DNA of 64,000 nt, taken from NCBI RefSeq assembly GCF_004798665.1, contig NZ_CP039292.1:372001-436000 (forward strand). Direction: 5' to 3'. This stretch comes from Actinomyces procaprae. GTDB taxonomy: Bacteria; Actinomycetota; Actinomycetes; Actinomycetales; Actinomycetaceae. This document shows, piece after piece, positions 17,731 to 26,407 of this stretch. Position numbers and translations under genes: made by a program. The notes beneath the pieces are model-generated. The model was not told the origin of the DNA. It worked only from the letters and a program-made list of their open reading frames with translations, and ran no database searches. Positions within the stretch are counted from its first letter, which is position 1. The number at the start of each line of letters is the position of its first letter.

Positions 17731-19467
17731 CTACTCCTGGGACCACGCCTCCCACAGGCTCGCATACTCCCCGCCGAGGGCGACCAGCTCATCGTGCGTG
17801 CCCAGTTCCACGATCCTTCCGTCCAGCATGACGGCGACCCGATCCGCATCCTGTGCCGTGTAAAGGCGGTGCGCCACCTCGATCACCGTGCGCCCCGCCA
17901 GCGCCGTCGACAGGGTCCGCTCCAAGGTGCGCGCCGCGTGCGGGTCCAGCAGCGACGTCGCCTCATCCAGGATCAGCGTGTGCGGGTCCAGCAGGACCAG
18001 TCGCGCCAGCGCCACTTCCTGGGCCTGCGCAGGGGTGAGTCGAAGGTTCCCCGAACCGACCGCCGTATGCATGCCGTGGGGCAGCTCATCCACCCACTTG
18101 TCGGCCCCGATGGCCTTGATCGCCCCGGCAATCGTGGCGTCGTCGGCATCGGGGCGACCCAGGCGCACGTTGTCGGCGATCGTGCCAGCGAACACGTGCT
18201 GTTCCTGCGTCACCAGGGCAACATGCCGACGCAACTCCGCCTCGGTCAGATCGGTCAGCGGCACCCCGCCCACCGTCACCGAGCCGTCCGTGGGCGGGTT
18301 GATGCCGGCCAGCATGCGGCCCAGCGTCGACTTGCCCGAGCCCGACGGGCCGACGACGGCGAGCCGCTCCCCGGGCACCAGGTCCAGGTCGATGCCGTGC
18401 AGCACCTCCACGCCCCGGCGGTAGGCGAAGCGGACATCGCGCAGACGCATACGCGTGTCCGCAGGCACGGCCCCGGTGGGAGTACGGTCCTCGGGCACCT
18501 CCTCCACGCCCAGGATGCGCGTGAGCGAGGCCTGCGAAACCTGCACCTGGTCGATCCAGTACATGAGCTGGCCGATCGGCTTGCGCAGCTCCATGGCGTA
18601 CAGGGTCACGGTGGTGATCGCCCCCAGGCTCGCCCAGCCGCGGGAGGCCAGGAACCCGCCCCACAGCAGGATCACCACCACCGGCGCGCGCCAGGCCACG
18701 TCCAGCACCAGGTACAGGCGCAGTCGCAGCCAGGCGGTGAACTTCTCCAGGCTCCAGGCCTCCGCGATCGACGCGGCGATGACCTCCTCCCGGCGGCGGC
18801 CGATACCGAGGGCGTCAACCGTAAAGGCGTGGTCCACAGTCTCCGAGACGACGCCGTTGACTCGCGCATCGGCGGCAGAGCCGGCACGGTAGGCGGGCAC
18901 CGAGATCGGCAAGTACCAGCTCATCATCGCCCAAACCGGAGGGCCCACCAGCAGCAGCCCCGCCGCCAGCAGCGGATCCGATACCGCCGCCGCGGCGATC
19001 GTGAACACGATCGTCACCGTACACACCATGATCTGGGGCACGCCCACCCGCACCAGGAACTCGATGCGGGACACGTCATTGGTGGTCCTGCCCACCAGAT
19101 CGCCGGTCCCCGCGGACTCCACCGCCGACAGGGGCAGGTGCACCACGCGGGTCATCATCCGCTCACGCAGGTCGGCGAACACCGACTCCCCGAGCGTGCG
19201 TGCACGCAGCTGGGCGAAGCGGTTGATCATTGCCCCGACGAGCGTGACCAACACGATCACCAGGACGATCTTGTCCACATAGTCGACGGTGGCGGTGCCG
19301 GCGGAAACGCGAGTCACCAGCCGACCCAGCAGCTGCGGGGCCACCAGGGTGGCCAGCACCGCAGTGATCTGCAATACCAGCACCCACACGAAGCGCATGC
19401 GGTAGGAGGCCATGATGCCGAAGGTCTTGCGCATGGCCACCTTGCCGGGGGCTACAGGCAGTGCCAT
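17731..19467 (-). CDS. ABC exporter subunit, complete Walker motifs, degenerate signature
   Basis: The 578-residue half-transporter has a six-helix membrane domain (about 20-310) and an ATPase domain (about 335-578) with Walker A GPSGSGKST and Walker B LILDEATSLLD. The signature reads LTPAQAQ instead of LSGGQ. Its ATG shares one base with the stop of the upstream partner gene (TGATG), so the two are made together as a heterodimer. In the asymmetric exporter class this subunit would supply the working ATP site's Walker motifs. The substrate is not predictable; drugs, peptides or lipids are all possible. Confidence 0.9.
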   Translation of the reverse strand: MALPVAPGKVAMRKTFGIMASYRMRFVWVLVLQITAVLATLVAPQLLGRLVTRVSAGTATVDYVDKIVLVIVLVTLVGAMINRFAQLRARTLGESVFADLRERMMTRVVHLPLSAVESAGTGDLVGRTTNDVSRIEFLVRVGVPQIMVCTVTIVFTIAAAAVSDPLLAAGLLLVGPPVWAMMSWYLPISVPAYRAGSAADARVNGVVSETVDHAFTVDALGIGRRREEVIAASIAEAWSLEKFTAWLRLRLYLVLDVAWRAPVVVILLWGGFLASRGWASLGAITTVTLYAMELRKPIGQLMYWIDQVQVSQASLTRILGVEEVPEDRTPTGAVPADTRMRLRDVRFAYRRGVEVLHGIDLDLVPGERLAVVGPSGSGKSTLGRMLAGINPPTDGSVTVGGVPLTDLTEAELRRHVALVTQEQHVFAGTIADNVRLGRPDADDATIAGAIKAIGADKWVDELPHGMHTAVGSGNLRLTPAQAQEVALARLVLLDPHTLILDEATSLLDPHAARTLERTLSTALAGRTVIEVAHRLYTAQDADRVAVMLDGRIVELGTHDELVALGGEYASLWEAWSQE

Positions 19468-21425
19468 CAGTGGGTCACCTCCCCGGACGGGACGACGGCG
19501 TCCTGCGGGGAACGCTCCGGGACCGTGTCCTCCCCGGTGGCGCGGGCGACGACGGCGCGGTAGGCGGCGGCCTCCGGGTCACCGGCCCGGGCGCGGGCCA
19601 GCAGCTCCCGGTGCGGGGCGCGCAGGCGCTCGCGGCCGGCGTCGTCGAGGAAGACGACCTCATCGCAGACCTCCAGCACCAGCGGGGACGCGGTGGTGAC
19701 GATCGTGGTGTGCCCCGCGCGGGAGGCGCGCACCCGGCGCGCCACCCGGGCCTCCGTATGCGAGTCCAGCGCGCTGGTCGGCTCGATCAGTACCAGCGTC
19801 GGCGCCTGCGTCAGCAGCGCCCGTGCCAGCGCCACCCGCTGGCGCTGCCCGCCGGACAGCGACCGGCCCCGTTCGGTGATCATGCCCGCCAGGCCAAGAT
19901 CCAGTGACGACAGCACGTCGTGGGCGTCGGCCACCTCCAGCACGTCGAGCAGGCGCTCATCACCGGGCGCCTCGGTGAGCACCGCATGCACGTTCTGGTC
20001 CACATCGGCCACGCCCACCCGTTCGCGCTCGGCGGCGACCAGCGTGTCCACGTCCACCGGTGCGGGCGCCGTCCCGCCGCGCACGTCCAGTGCCTCGCGC
20101 AGCGTGCCCGTGAACAGCTGCGCCGTCGCCCCCGAGACCACGACCGAGGCGCGGACCTGGTCCAAGGGCATGCCGGCCAGGGGGCGTCCGGCGAGTGTGA
20201 CGGCGGGGGCGGCGTCGTCGAAGCGACCCAGCCGGGTGGCCAGCGCGGCCGAGACATCCGGATCGGCGGCGACGAGAGCGGTCATGCGCCCCGGCGCCAG
20301 CACCACCCCGGAGGCGGAGTCCACCAGCTCGCCTTCCACGGGTGCAGCACGCGTCGGGTCCAGCGCGAGCCGCTCCGAGACCGTGCCGGCCGCGGGTGCA
20401 ACCGCGAGCAGGCGCGCCAGGCGCCGACTGCCGACCAGCGCCCGCGTGAAGTCCTGCACCGAGTAGGAGAAGACCATCAGTGGCCAGGAAAGGTAGGCGG
20501 TGTAGCCGTAGAAGGTGACCAGCTCACCGGCGGTGAGCGCCCCGGTGATGGCCATGCGGGCCGCCGCCCACACGACGACGGCGACGAACAGTCCCGGCAG
20601 CAGCACCTGCAGGCTCATCAACAGTGACTGGGCCCCGGCGACGGCGACGCCGCGGCGCCGCAGCTCCTGGGAGGCCTCCCGGTAGCGGCGGGCGAACACG
20701 TCCTCTCCGCCGATCCCGCGCAGAATCCGCAGACCCGCCACCGTGTCCGTGGTGATGGTGGTAAGCGCCGACTGCGCCTCCCGCTGCACCGACTGGCGCC
20801 GCTGCAGCGGCCGGATGACCGGGGTGATCGCCCACGCCACCACCGGCATACCCACCAGCACGATCACGCCCAGCCGTACCGACGTGCTCAGCATGACCAC
20901 CGCCACCACCAGGAAGGCGCAGGCGGACCCGATCAGCTCCGGCAGCCGCTCGGCGAAGTTTCCGATGTACTGGGCGTCCGAGGCGACGATCGAGGCGACC
21001 TCCCCGGAGGAGACCTGCCGGGACAAGTCGGCGCCGGTGGTGGACACCTGCCGCCCCACCAGACGCGTGATGTCGAAGTTGATTCGCATCCACCCGTGTA
21101 CACGGAAGTAGGACAGCAGGGTGTCACCCACCGCGTAGACCACGAACAGCCCCAGCAGGGTCAGCGCAATCGCCCACACGCGGCCGTTCAGCCCGTGCTC
21201 GATGCCCGCGTCCAGGGCGGCGCCCAGGAAGGACGGCACGATCGCCTGGATGATGCTGGAGACGATCGCCGCCGCGGTGGCGACTGCCAGCGGAGCGGCG
21301 GCACGGCGCAGCAGCCACCGCAACAGTCTCCCCGGTGACGCGCCGGCGGGCGGGTGGGGGAGCGGGGCGTCGGGCTGCGGCAGCAGCCGTCGGACGGCGG
21401 TGCGGGGCATTCGGGAGTCGGACAT
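19467..21425 (-). CDS. ABC exporter subunit lacking Walker A
   Basis: The 652-residue partner has a membrane domain (about 35-340) and an ATPase-like domain (about 375-610). The signature RSLSGGQRQRVALARAL is canonical, but the Walker A position reads VAADPDVSAALATR with no GxxGxGK[ST], and Walker B reads LVLIEPTSALD with the Asp lost. This complements the 578-residue subunit: one composite site would pair intact Walker motifs with intact LSGGQ, the other would be doubly degenerate. A Pro-rich N-terminus precedes the first helix. First gene of a two-gene operon. Confidence 0.88.
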   Translation of the reverse strand: MSDSRMPRTAVRRLLPQPDAPLPHPPAGASPGRLLRWLLRRAAAPLAVATAAAIVSSIIQAIVPSFLGAALDAGIEHGLNGRVWAIALTLLGLFVVYAVGDTLLSYFRVHGWMRINFDITRLVGRQVSTTGADLSRQVSSGEVASIVASDAQYIGNFAERLPELIGSACAFLVVAVVMLSTSVRLGVIVLVGMPVVAWAITPVIRPLQRRQSVQREAQSALTTITTDTVAGLRILRGIGGEDVFARRYREASQELRRRGVAVAGAQSLLMSLQVLLPGLFVAVVVWAAARMAITGALTAGELVTFYGYTAYLSWPLMVFSYSVQDFTRALVGSRRLARLLAVAPAAGTVSERLALDPTRAAPVEGELVDSASGVVLAPGRMTALVAADPDVSAALATRLGRFDDAAPAVTLAGRPLAGMPLDQVRASVVVSGATAQLFTGTLREALDVRGGTAPAPVDVDTLVAAERERVGVADVDQNVHAVLTEAPGDERLLDVLEVADAHDVLSSLDLGLAGMITERGRSLSGGQRQRVALARALLTQAPTLVLIEPTSALDSHTEARVARRVRASRAGHTTIVTTASPLVLEVCDEVVFLDDAGRERLRAPHRELLARARAGDPEAAAYRAVVARATGEDTVPERSPQDAVVPSGEVTH

Positions 21426-21533
21426 GGTGCCATGAGGCTAGCCGCCCCCGAGCAAACGGGCGCCGCCCAACCGGTGTGGGAAGGGACGCTTCGAAGGCGG
21501 GAATAGGCGCCGGCGCGGGTCCGAGTCCATGCC

Positions 21534-21605
21534 GGGGTGCCCGCGCCGTGATGGGGTGCCCGCGCCGTGATGGGGTGCCCGCGCCGTGATGGGGTGCCCG
21601 CGCCG
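21534..21605. repeat. 19-bp tandem repeat
   Basis: Three exact copies of a 19-bp unit (GGGGTGCCCGCGCCGTGAT) lie at 21534-21552, 21553-21571 and 21572-21590, with a partial fourth. The unit differs from the 16-17 kb family but has the same period. It lies between the ABC operon and the convergent side of the oxidoreductase terminator. Confidence 0.9.
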
Positions 21606-21610
21606 GTGGC

Positions 21611-21639
21611 CGGCCGGTGTCGGGCCCCGACACCGGCCG
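21611..21639 (-). terminator. Hairpin terminating the oxidoreductase gene
   Basis: CGGCCGGTGTCG and CGACACCGGCCG form a perfect 12-bp stem around GGCCC, 12 nt beyond the stop of the minus-strand oxidoreductase gene. There is no clear T-run. Confidence 0.65.
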
Positions 21640-21650
21640 AGCGGCGGGCG

Positions 21651-22262
21651 CTACTGGTAGGTGTCGAGCACGCGCAGCTTGCGGGAGGTCACGTACCGGG
21701 CGTAGGCCTTGGCACGCGCCTCCAGGTCGGCCGTGTGCATGGTGGTCGCCCCCGGAGTGACGAAGGGCTCCAGGTAGTCGGTCCCGATGATCACGCTGGT
21801 GGCCTGGAAGGGGCGCAGCACGTCGTTCATGGTGTAGCCGGAGGATGCGGCATCCCGGTCGCGCCGCCGCCGCCTGAACAGCACGTCCGCCACCGAGCGG
21901 CGGGTGTCGAAGCGCCGGTAGTGCGCGGCCACTGCCCCGGCGGACACGGCCAGCAGCAGCTCCTTGCCCTGCAAGGCGTCCCCGTTGGTGCCGTAGGCCC
22001 AGCCCCAGGTGAGGACGTCGTCCTCCCACTTCTTCAACAACGGCGGACTGGAGTACCACTGGATCGGGAACTGCAGCACGATCCGGTCGGTGCGCTCCAG
22101 CAGGTCCTGCTCGGCCTCGATGTCGAAGTTGAAATCGGGGTACAGCGCGTACATGTCGCGGATCTCGACGCCGTCGAGGCCCTCCGCAGCCTGCGCCAGG
22201 CGCAGGTTGATGGTGGACTGACTGAGGTCGGGGTGGAAGATGAAGATGGTGGTTTTCGCCAT
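21651..22262 (-). CDS. NAD(P)H-dependent flavodoxin-fold oxidoreductase
   Basis: The 203-residue protein resembles the MdaB/KefF/NQO family of FMN or FAD quinone reductases: the N-terminal strand and phosphate loop TTIFIFHPDLSQSTIN, then DRIVLQFPIQWYSSPPLLKKWEDDVLTWGWAYG (shortened: FPIQWYSSPPLLKKW, about 67-81), the family signature. It likely reduces quinones or electrophiles in the cytosol. ATG 22262 with GAGG upstream is preferred to an ATG four codons earlier. Monocistronic, with a hairpin after it. Confidence 0.88.
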   Translation of the reverse strand: MAKTTIFIFHPDLSQSTINLRLAQAAEGLDGVEIRDMYALYPDFNFDIEAEQDLLERTDRIVLQFPIQWYSSPPLLKKWEDDVLTWGWAYGTNGDALQGKELLLAVSAGAVAAHYRRFDTRRSVADVLFRRRRRDRDAASSGYTMNDVLRPFQATSVIIGTDYLEPFVTPGATTMHTADLEARAKAYARYVTSRKLRVLDTYQ

Positions 22263-22392
22263 GGCATTCCTCAACAGGTGCGGGCGGGCTGGTCCTACCC
22301 GGGGCCGTGCGCGACGGGTGACGACGACGGTCGCCTACCGCATCATGCAGGCTTAACGGGTAGGTAATGGCATGGTAACGGACTGTGCGGGG

Positions 22393-23751
22393 TCATGCAT
22401 GCATCCCGTCACCGGGCGGGGGAGACATGAATCGCAGCAGGGACGTCGGCGCCGCCAGCAGGCCGGCACCGCACCCGACGGCCAGGGGGAGCAGCAGCTG
22501 CCGCCACGGAACCGTCAGCGCGCCGAGCCCCTGGTCTGCCAGCACGGCTCCGGTGGCACCCATCAGGAGAGCGCCGGCCGCCGCGCCCAGCAGGACTCCG
22601 GCCGCTGCGGAGAGGGCGAATTCGCACAAGAACTGCGATGCGCGCTGGCCCCGGCTCATGCCGACCACCCCCATGAGGTCGTTCTCCTCCCGTCTCGCGG
22701 CGGCGGCCGCCGCCAGCGCACCGGCTGCGCACAGGCCGGCGAGCAGGGCCACGCAGGTTGCCAGTGCGGGCACCAGGCCCAGCGCGGTGTCCGCATGCTC
22801 CGAAGCGGCGCCGTTCGCCCCGTGAGAACGCAGTGAGGCGGCCAGCGGAACTCCGATGCCGACCGCCGCGGCGGCCAGCGTCGGCGCCGCAGCGATGGCG
22901 GCGGCACCACGGGGCGCCGCCGCCAGGTGCCGCACGGCCAGCCGACCACTGGAGGAGGGGAGGGCGGGCAGCCCGAGCAGGGCGGTCAGTGGGCGCATCG
23001 CCACCGGCAGGCCGATTAGCAGGCCGAGGAGCAGCACGGCACCGGAGACGCCCAGCACGCCGACGCGGTGGGGCAGGCCCGTGGCCCGCCAGGCGACGGC
23101 GGTGCCCACCGCGCCCAGGGCCACCAGCCCGACGCCGATGATGCCGGCTACGCGCAGTGAGCTCTGCGGGGATGCGGCGGGCTGCGCCGTCGGGCCGGGC
23201 GGCGTCGCGGATACGCGCAGTGCGGGCACCACGGCACCGAGCAGCGTGGCCAACAGCCCCGTGACGGCGGCCGGCAGCGTCAGCGGATCAGCTCCAGGCG
23301 GAAGGACCTGGGCGGCGGTGCCGGTTGTGAGACGGGTGGCGCCCAGGGTGCCGAGCAGGCCCAGTGCTGCCCCCAGCATCCCGACGGCGAGGGCCTGCGT
23401 GAGCACTGCCCCCGCGAGCAGCGGCGTCGACGCCCCGGTCACCCGCAGCAGCGCAAGCGTGTCGGAGCGCCTGCGCAAGCTGGTCGTGAAGGTGAGGGCC
23501 ACGAGCAACGCGAGCGCGGCGGCCGTCAGGACGCCGAGGCCCAAGAGCAGACCGTGCGCGCCGTAGGCGGCCAATGAGTCGGCGCGGCCGCTCCCGCCGG
23601 ACTCGCCGACGCCGCCTGCACCGGATCCGGTGGCCCCGGCGGCGAGGGTGAAGGCGACCGCTATCACGATTATGGCCGCAGCGACCAGTGCGGCGAGCAG
23701 GAGCGATGGTACGGGCCGCATGCGCACGCTGCGCCAGGCCGCCCGAATCAC
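22393..23751 (-). CDS. ABC transporter permease, MacB/FtsX-like
   Basis: The 452-residue membrane protein has a first helix near the N-terminus, a large Gly/Ser-rich extracytoplasmic loop, and repeated FtsX-like helix groups (about 65-150, 170-250, 320-440) with cytoplasmic motifs such as LRRRSDTLALLRVTGAST. This is the permease half of a lipoprotein-, peptide- or drug-handling system. Its ATG overlaps the ATPase stop by 4 bp. The substrate is unknown. Confidence 0.8.
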   Translation of the reverse strand: MIRAAWRSVRMRPVPSLLLAALVAAAIIVIAVAFTLAAGATGSGAGGVGESGGSGRADSLAAYGAHGLLLGLGVLTAAALALLVALTFTTSLRRRSDTLALLRVTGASTPLLAGAVLTQALAVGMLGAALGLLGTLGATRLTTGTAAQVLPPGADPLTLPAAVTGLLATLLGAVVPALRVSATPPGPTAQPAASPQSSLRVAGIIGVGLVALGAVGTAVAWRATGLPHRVGVLGVSGAVLLLGLLIGLPVAMRPLTALLGLPALPSSSGRLAVRHLAAAPRGAAAIAAAPTLAAAAVGIGVPLAASLRSHGANGAASEHADTALGLVPALATCVALLAGLCAAGALAAAAAARREENDLMGVVGMSRGQRASQFLCEFALSAAAGVLLGAAAGALLMGATGAVLADQGLGALTVPWRQLLLPLAVGCGAGLLAAPTSLLRFMSPPPGDGMHA

Positions 23752-24911
23752 TGGTATCCCCAGGGGTTGTTGCGGTCGACGTCGTCGGCTCCGCCGGAAC
23801 CGCTGCTCGGACGCGCACGGCGCCCGGGCCGAGCCTGGCGCTCGCCGGGGTCGTCCCAGTCGTGCGGAGCGGCGTCGTAACTGCGCGAGCCCCGTCCGGT
23901 GGCGGAGCGCTCGCCGGTGCCCTCCCAGTCGTGGGGGCGGTTGCTGCGGGAGCGTGGACGCGGGGAGCCCTGGGGGCCGAGTGGCTGCGCCCAGGCCTCC
24001 TCTATCTGGGAGACCTCCCGCTCCCCGCCGCCGACGGCGATGCCGGCGCTTCCCGTGCTGCCAAGGTCGTGCAGCGCGTCCAGGAGGCGGTCGCGATCCG
24101 GCTGGTTCATTTCGGCGACGATGTTCCCGTCCTGCAGGAACAGGACCGTGTCCGCCCAGGCGGCGACGTCGGCGTCGTGAGTGGCGACGACGACGCTCTG
24201 CTCGAGCTCGTCCACCGCTGCGCGCAGGATGCGCAGGATCTGTGTGGCGGCGGCGGAGCTCAGAGCGCCGGTCGGCTCATCGGCGATGACCACCGCCGGG
24301 TCGCTGAGGAGCGCGCGGGCGCAGGCCACTCGCTGCGCCAATTCGGGGGACAGCTCGGCGGGGTGGTAATCGAGGCGGCCGCGCAGGCCCGTGACGTCGG
24401 CGATCCGGTCCAGGCGCGCGGAGTCGATGCTCCGCCGGGAGAGCGCCAGCGGCAGGGTGATGTTCTCCATGACACTGAGTGAGGGGACGAGGTTGCGGGA
24501 CTGGAGGATCATCCCGATGCGCTCGCGCCGCAGGCGGGCCAGGTGCCGCTGGCTCAAGAGGGATATCTCCTCGCCGTCAAGGATGATCGTCCCCGAGGTG
24601 GGTGCCTCCAGTCCTGCCAGGCAGCGCAGCAGGGTGGTCTTGCCGGCACCGGAGGGGCCCAGCACGGCGGTGAGCCGGCCGCGGGCCAGGTGCGCGTCCA
24701 CCGACTCCAGTGCGGTGACCGCCGTGTCGTCGTCGCCGAAGAGCTTGGACAGGTTGCGGGCGGTGATCACCGGATCCCCGACCGGCCCGTGGGCTACGAG
24801 CCCCTCGGGGCGACGGCGACTCATGCGCGTCTCGCGGCGAGGTGGCGTTGGCGAGGTGTTCAGATGGCGTGCCTCGGAGGCGGGTGATTCCCCGGGTGCG
24901 GGTGAGGTCAT
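23748..24911 (-). CDS. ABC transporter ATP-binding protein with disordered C-terminal tail
   Basis: The ATPase domain (about 45-270) has Walker A GPSGAGKTT, Walker B VVIADEPTGAL and a signature reading LSPELAQRVA instead of LSGGQ. It belongs to the LolD/MacB-type family and partners the FtsX-like permease encoded 4 bp into its stop. The 387-residue length exceeds the usual ~230-250 because of an N-terminal extension and a ~100-residue Arg/Pro/Asp-rich tail holding two related segments, RPHDWEGTGER and APHDWDDPGER. The start is uncertain; an ATG at 24824 is a plausible alternative. Confidence 0.82.
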   Translation of the reverse strand: MTSPAPGESPASEARHLNTSPTPPRRETRMSRRRPEGLVAHGPVGDPVITARNLSKLFGDDDTAVTALESVDAHLARGRLTAVLGPSGAGKTTLLRCLAGLEAPTSGTIILDGEEISLLSQRHLARLRRERIGMILQSRNLVPSLSVMENITLPLALSRRSIDSARLDRIADVTGLRGRLDYHPAELSPELAQRVACARALLSDPAVVIADEPTGALSSAAATQILRILRAAVDELEQSVVVATHDADVAAWADTVLFLQDGNIVAEMNQPDRDRLLDALHDLGSTGSAGIAVGGGEREVSQIEEAWAQPLGPQGSPRPRSRSNRPHDWEGTGERSATGRGSRSYDAAPHDWDDPGERQARPGRRARPSSGSGGADDVDRNNPWGYQ

Positions 24912-24975
24912 AACGGTAGTGTCACATGTAATCGCCTCAGGAGTGAAGCATGTGGGCCCGCGTGGCTGCGTGCGC

Positions 24976-25365
24976 CTACTCCCAGCCGAGCTCGTGCAGG
25001 CGGGCGTCGGAGATGCCGAAGTGGTGGGCGACCTCGTGAATCACGGTCACCGCCACCTGCTCCACCAGCTCCTGGCGCGAGTCGCACCAGCGTTGGAGCG
25101 GACCCTGGAAGATGAGGATGCGGTCGGGCAGCACCAGGGACCAGCCGGCGTCCCGCTCGGTCAGGGGCACGCCGTCGTACAGTCCCAGTAGGGTTGGGCG
25201 GCCGTCGTCGTCGTAATCGGCGTCGGAGAGCATCTCCGGGTCCGGCTCGTCCTGGACGAGTACGACCACGTTGTCCATCTGGGCGGCCAGCTTCGCGGGA
25301 ATGGTGTCGAGTGCGTCCGCTACGGCGGACTCGAACTCGGCGTCGGTCAGGCTGGTCGGGCTCAT
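24976..25365 (-). CDS. Metallopeptidase family protein (minimal zincin)
   Basis: The 129-residue protein belongs to the short zincin-like family (PF06262), with the zinc motif HEVAHHFGIS at 110-119 (H110, E111, H114) and the upstream block RILIFQGPLQRWC. Family proteins are cytosolic and their substrates unknown. The ATG at 25365 (MSPTSLTDAEFE) is chosen; the open frame continues upstream without conservation. It stands alone next to the tRNA cluster. Confidence 0.88.
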   Translation of the reverse strand: MSPTSLTDAEFESAVADALDTIPAKLAAQMDNVVVLVQDEPDPEMLSDADYDDDGRPTLLGLYDGVPLTERDAGWSLVLPDRILIFQGPLQRWCDSRQELVEQVAVTVIHEVAHHFGISDARLHELGWE

Positions 25366-25574
25366 GGGACGAGCCTGCCACGGTTGGAGGCGGTGCCGGG
25401 GTGCGGCGGCGGTGCCCGGCGCCCCTAAAATGGTGCCTGGCGCCCCCGAGGCGGCCGACTCGGCACCGATCGAGGTACTGGTGAGCAGGCTCACGCTCCG
25501 AGGATTTGCGTGGATGCCGTCCGGCCCAATACCGTACATCCCGGTTCGAGGCGCGACGACGCCAAGGGCACCGG

Positions 25575-25647
25575 GCCCCCATCGTCTAGCGGCCTAGGAC
25601 CCCGCCCTTTCACGGCGGTAGCACGGGTTCGAATCCCGTTGGGGGTA
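25575..25647 (+). tRNA. tRNA-Glu (TTC)
   Basis: A 73-nt cloverleaf: acceptor GCCCCCA pairs with TGGGGGT (a G-T first pair), discriminator A, anticodon stem CCGCC/GGCGG around CTTTCAC with anticodon TTC, and T-loop TTCGAAT. No CCA is encoded. Confidence 0.97.
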
Positions 25648-25672
25648 CGGATCGCGTACAGTGATGAATATT

Positions 25673-25746
25673 GGCCTCGTGGCGCAGTTGGTTAGCGCGC
25701 CGCCCTGTCACGGCGGAGGTCGCGGGTTCAAGTCCCGTCGAGGTCG
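25673..25746 (+). tRNA. tRNA-Asp (GTC)
   Basis: A 74-nt cloverleaf: acceptor GGCCTCG / CGAGGTC with discriminator G, anticodon stem CCGCC/GGCGG around CTGTCAC (anticodon GTC), and T-loop TTCAAGT. It follows tRNA-Glu by 25 nt and is probably co-transcribed. Confidence 0.97.
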
Positions 25747-25793
25747 CGGATGCGGGTCGCTCAGTCGGAAACGGCTGGGCGATCCCGCCTCTA

Positions 25794-25866
25794 GGCTCTG
25801 TAGCTCAGTTGGTAGAGCGTTCGACTGAAAATCGAAAGGTCACCGGATCGACGCCGGTCGGAGCCA
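25794..25866 (+). tRNA. tRNA-Phe (GAA)
   Basis: A 73-nt cloverleaf: acceptor GGCTCTG / CGGAGCC with discriminator A, anticodon stem TTCGA/TCGAA around CTGAAAA (anticodon GAA). The T-arm loop reads ATCGACG, with A in place of the usual T at position 54. Last gene of the Glu-Asp-Phe cluster. Confidence 0.95.
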
Positions 25867-25874
25867 CGGCGATA

Positions 25875-25908
25875 GCCCTCGGGACCCACAAGGTCCCGGG
25901 GGCTTCGC
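25875..25908 (+). terminator. Terminator of the tRNA cluster
   Basis: GCCCTCGGGACC (25875-25886) pairs with GGTCCCGGGGGC (25892-25903), one T-G wobble included, around CACAA. TTCGCTCATTT follows. Positioned 8 nt after tRNA-Phe. Confidence 0.8.
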
Positions 25909-25961
25909 TCATTTCGCGGTTCCCTGAGCGCAGATGGGGAGCTTGCGGGTCGCGGTGAGCG

Positions 25962-26304
25962 GCGCGAACGTGGGTTATAGGCGCGAGCGTGGAGCTTCAG
26001 TGCTTCAGGGTTATAGGCGCGAACGTGGTGCTGTAGACCGGCGCGTCGTGGCCTGACGGCTGGTTCGTTTGGCCCGGCCTTTGTGCGGGTGGTGCTCGAC
26101 CTCGGGGGCTGGGTCGGCTTTGCACGACCCTGGGCGACACTGCACGACCTTGGTGCGCATTCCACGACCCCGGGGTGGTCGTGCAACGCACACCAAGGTC
26201 GTGGAGCGCACACCAAGGTCGTGGAACGCCGTCCGAGGTCGTGTTCGGGCGTCTGGGTGGGGTCGTTGTGGGGCCTGTGAGGTCGTTGTGGGGCTGACGA
26301 GGAC
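25962..26304. repeat. Repeat-rich interval with a mirrored ~20-bp array
   Basis: Left part: GGGTTATAGGCGCGA and CGTGG recur as 21-bp copies at 25973-25993 and 26009-26029. Centre: units TGCACGACC... at 26121-26140 and 26141-26160 enter a palindromic core (26161-26185, CCACGACC ... GGTCGTGC) and continue as opposite-facing ...CCAAGGTCGTGG units at about 26186-26204 and 26205-26224 and a diverged one at 26225-26244. Right part: two copies of GGTCGTTGTGGGGC. This fills most of the 540-nt interval 25867-26407, which holds no gene. Confidence 0.85.
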
Positions 26305-26407
26305 GTTTTGGACGGTCAGAGGACGTCGTCGGGTCGGCGGGGCCGTCCTCGCGGGGCTCGTAGCGTGGTGTCGATTCCGCGAATGCCTCTGATCCCCGGC
26401 CGGCACG

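Noticed and set aside
17398..19563. 721-codon plus-strand frame across repeat copy 2 and the ABC gene
   Set aside because: Its start lies in the repeats and the rest mirrors the ABC ATPase; the translation is His/Gln/Arg-rich noise.
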